Below are positions 61,464 through 64,000 of a stretch of 64,000 nt of DNA, in pieces. How positions within the stretch are numbered: the stretch's first letter is position 1; each line of letters begins with the position of its first letter. The translations under genes and the position numbers were made by a program. This DNA is from CBDUBH01 sp965365345. GTDB lineage: Bacteria; Bacteroidota; Ignavibacteria; Ignavibacteriales; SURF-24. The stretch covers positions 62,001-126,000 of the forward strand of contig CBDUBH010000001.1 of assembly GCA_965365345.1 (NCBI GenBank), written 5' to 3'. The notes beneath the pieces were generated by a model. The model saw only the letters and a program-made list of their open reading frames with translations, did not search any database and was not told the origin of the DNA.

Positions 61464-61816
61464 AAGAATGTAGGATTAAAAAATTCAAAGATTCAAAGAT
61501 ATAAAGATTTGAGAATTAAAAAATTGCTGTCATTCCGGCAAGTCCGGAATAAGACAGCATTCAGAATAATTAATCATTTCGAATCCCGATTAAATCGGGA
61601 TGAGAAATCTTATTCCCTCTCCTGAGGCAGGAGAGGGATAGGGTGAGGTTCAAAAACCAGATATTAAAAATTAAATTCTTCACACCAAATTACTCAGCAA
61701 AATCTCCGCCAAATTTCAATTAGGATTAAAAAAATTTTCTTTTTATTTTATTATTTTAAATTTTAAAAGCGGTGTTTTCCGGGTTGAATTAAAATCAAAA
61801 AAGCCGGTAAATTATT
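61464..61816. repeat. spacer with family A hairpin and other palindromes
   Basis: 61525-61559 is a family A copy with outer stem TGCTGTC/GACAGCA. 61583-61601 is ATCCCGATTAAATCGGGAT, identical to the inner palindrome at 8315. 61615-61637 is CCCTCTCCTG-AGG-CAGGAGAGGG. The rest is AT-rich leader of the last gene, with no clear ribosome site. Confidence 0.75.
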
Positions 61817-64000
61817 TTGCCAAAATTAATATTTCATATTTTTTTATTGGGGATTTTTTTAATTCCTTGCCAAAATTTTGCTCAAAATAATTTTGAGGGC
61901 GGATTACTATTATCCGGAAATTACAAACTGCCTTATAACAAAAAAACTTCCGTTCAATTTACGCCAAACTCACCAATAAAACTTCAAAATAAATTTGAAA
62001 TTAATTTCGATCTCGCTTTTTGGGATATGAATCAATTCGGGCCAATTCTTCAAGGGAAAGATAAAAACGGCTTGCTTAATTTTGATCTGATGAATGTTTA
62101 TTACAAAAATAACGACACTTTATTTATTCAACTAATTATTAATAAAATTCCTACCGGTTTAATAATTTCAATAGAAAAATCAAAAATTTACCGTAACAAT
62201 TGGTTTAATATTTCTCTAAAATTTGATCTCCTTAAAGATGAAATTTCAGGTGAACTTAACGGCAAGTTTTATTCAAAAACTAAATTCAATTTAAATGATA
62301 AATTAAATTTACATTTTTTTGCAGGATTGTACGATTTTGCTTTTGAATGTCCGAGAATAGCGCTTAAAAATATGAAAATCAAAAATGATGAAAACAAAAT
62401 AATTCATTTTTGGAAATTTAATGAATTCAACGGTGAAGTTGCAAAAGATCATTCCGGAAATTCTGATGCAAAAATTAAAAACGGTGAATGGCTTTTGCAA
62501 AAGCATGCAAAGTGGGAAAAAATTGTAGAACTTGAATTTGAATCCGAGCCGAGAATTACTTTCAATAAAAATGAAAATAAATTTTATACAAATAGTAAAA
62601 ATTCAATAACCGAATTTGATCTTTTAACAAATTCCGTAAAAAAATATTCATTTGAAGTAAATATTCCGCAAAGAAATTATTTAGTTTACAATCCGGTTAA
62701 AGATCAACTTTATCACTTTTACTCCGGCAAAGGAGAAGTTTCAGTTTTTAATTTTGATATTAAATCCTGGAGTAAAATTGATACCACCGCTGATAATTTA
62801 GGAAGATATTACGGACATTCAAATTTTATAAATCCGTTAACCGGTGATCTTTTAATTTTTGGCGGCTATGGCTGGTACACTTGTAAAAATCATCTTCAAA
62901 AATATAATTTCACAACAAAAAATTGGGAAATAATTGAAACTTTGGGAGATTCAATTTCTCCGCGATATCTTGATGTTGTAATTGGAAATGATACTTCAAA
63001 AAATAAAATTTATATTTTTAACGGATTCGGAAATGAAAGTGGCAAACAGGAAATAGGATTTAAGCAATTAAATGATTTTTACGAACTTGATCTGAAAAAT
63101 TATTCCTATAAAAAGTTTTGGGCAATTGAAGATAAAAGTGATACTTATGATTATTCTGAACGTATGATCTATGATAAAAATAAAGATATGTTTTATGTTA
63201 TCGGTAAAAAATTAACTCCGATTGTTGGGCAAAAAGACAGATACATGTATGATACAATTTATCTTTACGGAATAAACAAAACCGAAGCAAAAATAAATTT
63301 ACTCAATAAATATAAAAACGAAAATAATCTGGAAGATCCTTTTGATCTTTTTTATTCAAAAGAAACAAATGAAATAATCTTAGCGACAAATAAATTTGAA
63401 AAAAGTGGTAGAAAAATTACTCTTTACTCAATGCTTTTTCCGCCGTTAACGCAAAATGAAATCAACGAATTAACTCCGGCAAAAAACGCTCTTGAAGAAT
63501 ATTATATTTACATGATTTCCGGTTTTGCTGCGCTTGTTTTTGCTGTTCCGTTTGTGATTTACATCCGCAAAAAGAAAAATAACAAAAAAGAAATTTCGCA
63601 AAATTTTGAAATTCCGGAAAATATTACGGAAGAAAAAATATTTGCAGAAAATGAAATTCCGCTAGATTCCGAAGTAAAAAACTCAATTTGCCTTTTCGGA
63701 AATTTTGAAGTGATTGATAAAAACGGTAATGAAATTTCGGATCAATTCAAACCGAAATTGCGACAATTGTTTTTGCTTATTCTGGTAAATTCAAAAGCCA
63801 ATAAAGGAATTACGAGCGAAAAACTTACTTCAATTTTATGGCCCGAAGCCGATAATACTCAAGCAAAAAATAATCGCAATGCAAGCATTTCGAGATTGCG
63901 AAACATTTTAAGCGAAATTGATGGAATTGAAATTCTTCATCAAAATAATAAATGGGTAATGGAAATTTCGGAAAAACTTTCGCTTGATGTAAAAAAATAT
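61817..64000 (+). CDS. membrane-spanning SARP-like transcription factor with LamG and Kelch sensor region (3' truncated)
   Basis: An open frame of 728 codons runs to the window edge, so it has no stop here. It starts at TTG 61817 with a signal peptide (about 1-23, ending NFAQ). The first part has a LamG/concanavalin-like region (FWKFNEFNGEVAKDHSGNSD) and Kelch-like repeats (LIFGGYGWYTCKNHLQKYNF, IYIFNGFGNESG). A single membrane helix follows (about 560-580; YYIYMISGFAALVFAVPFVI). The cytoplasmic part starts with an OmpR-like winged-helix domain typical of SARP activators (ICLFGNFEVID, LRQLFLLILVNSKANKG, SEKLTSILWPEADN, SISRLRNIL). A bacterial activation domain should follow outside the window. 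Confidence 0.8.
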   Translation, partial: MPKLIFHIFLLGIFLIPCQNFAQNNFEGGLLLSGNYKLPYNKKTSVQFTPNSPIKLQNKFEINFDLAFWDMNQFGPILQGKDKNGLLNFDLMNVYYKNNDTLFIQLIINKIPTGLIISIEKSKIYRNNWFNISLKFDLLKDEISGELNGKFYSKTKFNLNDKLNLHFFAGLYDFAFECPRIALKNMKIKNDENKIIHFWKFNEFNGEVAKDHSGNSDAKIKNGEWLLQKHAKWEKIVELEFESEPRITFNKNENKFYTNSKNSITEFDLLTNSVKKYSFEVNIPQRNYLVYNPVKDQLYHFYSGKGEVSVFNFDIKSWSKIDTTADNLGRYYGHSNFINPLTGDLLIFGGYGWYTCKNHLQKYNFTTKNWEIIETLGDSISPRYLDVVIGNDTSKNKIYIFNGFGNESGKQEIGFKQLNDFYELDLKNYSYKKFWAIEDKSDTYDYSERMIYDKNKDMFYVIGKKLTPIVGQKDRYMYDTIYLYGINKTEAKINLLNKYKNENNLEDPFDLFYSKETNEIILATNKFEKSGRKITLYSMLFPPLTQNEINELTPAKNALEEYYIYMISGFAALVFAVPFVIYIRKKKNNKKEISQNFEIPENITEEKIFAENEIPLDSEVKNSICLFGNFEVIDKNGNEISDQFKPKLRQLFLLILVNSKANKGITSEKLTSILWPEADNTQAKNNRNASISRLRNILSEIDGIEILHQNNKWVMEISEKLSLDVKKY

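Noticed and set aside
8175..61559. The repeats as insertion sequences or a CRISPR-like array
   Set aside because: No transposase, no constant spacing and no unique spacers. Copies are single or in small groups and lie only between genes.
1..64000. tRNA, rRNA or CRISPR
   Set aside because: No cloverleaf with a T-loop motif, no rRNA-like sequence and no regularly spaced direct repeats were found. The repeats present are palindromic and irregularly spaced.

Overview
The window is AT-rich DNA from a free-living bacterium, most likely of the Ignavibacteria/Chlorobi side of Bacteroidota. Three secreted proteins end in the type IX secretion (T9SS) type A sorting domain with the QNYPNPFNP(S/T)TTI-type signature. 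At least one promoter fits the Bacteroidota pattern (TTTG, 20 nt, TANNTTTG), and TTG starts are common. The genus is inference. No rRNA, tRNA, CRISPR array, insertion sequence or prophage is visible.

Layout. 1-6.5 kb: the origin-type cluster dnaN (3' part), recF, a DUF721/DciA-like gene, gyrB and gyrA, closed by a strong terminator; oriC probably lies just left of the window. 6.9-8.1 kb: a PLP-dependent sulfur amino acid lyase. 8.6-15 kb: a secretion and proteolysis block (PQQ-propeller T9SS cargo, M1 metallopeptidase, S8 subtilase T9SS cargo). 15-38 kb: mixed metabolism and signalling. It holds an epimerase-like protein, a membrane phosphoesterase, ADP-forming acyl-CoA synthetase, an aspartase fused to a cyclic-nucleotide-binding domain, an FKBP lipoprotein, an M6-like protease, two paralogous PAS histidine kinases, asparaginase, a K+/H+ antiporter and RNA methyltransferase genes. 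38-48 kb: a second origin-linked block (rsmG-murQ-GNAT operon, mnmG, mnmE, clpB) carrying two parS-type 16-mers. 48-57 kb: a transporter, beta-propeller and T9SS proteins, a periplasmic GH13 amylase, and a very AT-rich HNH plus HpaII-like restriction pair with no methyltransferase beside it. 57-64 kb: rhodanese and FmdB proteins, an ECF sigma/anti-sigma pair, an AlkA-type glycosylase, a CNB-GAF kinase that lacks its phospho-acceptor histidine, and the start of a large membrane-spanning SARP-like transcription factor that runs off the right edge.

How it fits together. Asparaginase and aspartase would turn asparagine into fumarate. The ADP-forming CoA ligase suits energy-conserving fermentation. 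Secreted M1, S8, M6-like and GH13 enzymes point to growth on external protein and glucan. The intergenic spaces are full of dispersed inverted repeats. The main family is a hairpin with core GTCATTCCGG / CCGGAATCAGAC whose outer stem pairs differ between copies but stay complementary; many copies sit where terminators belong.
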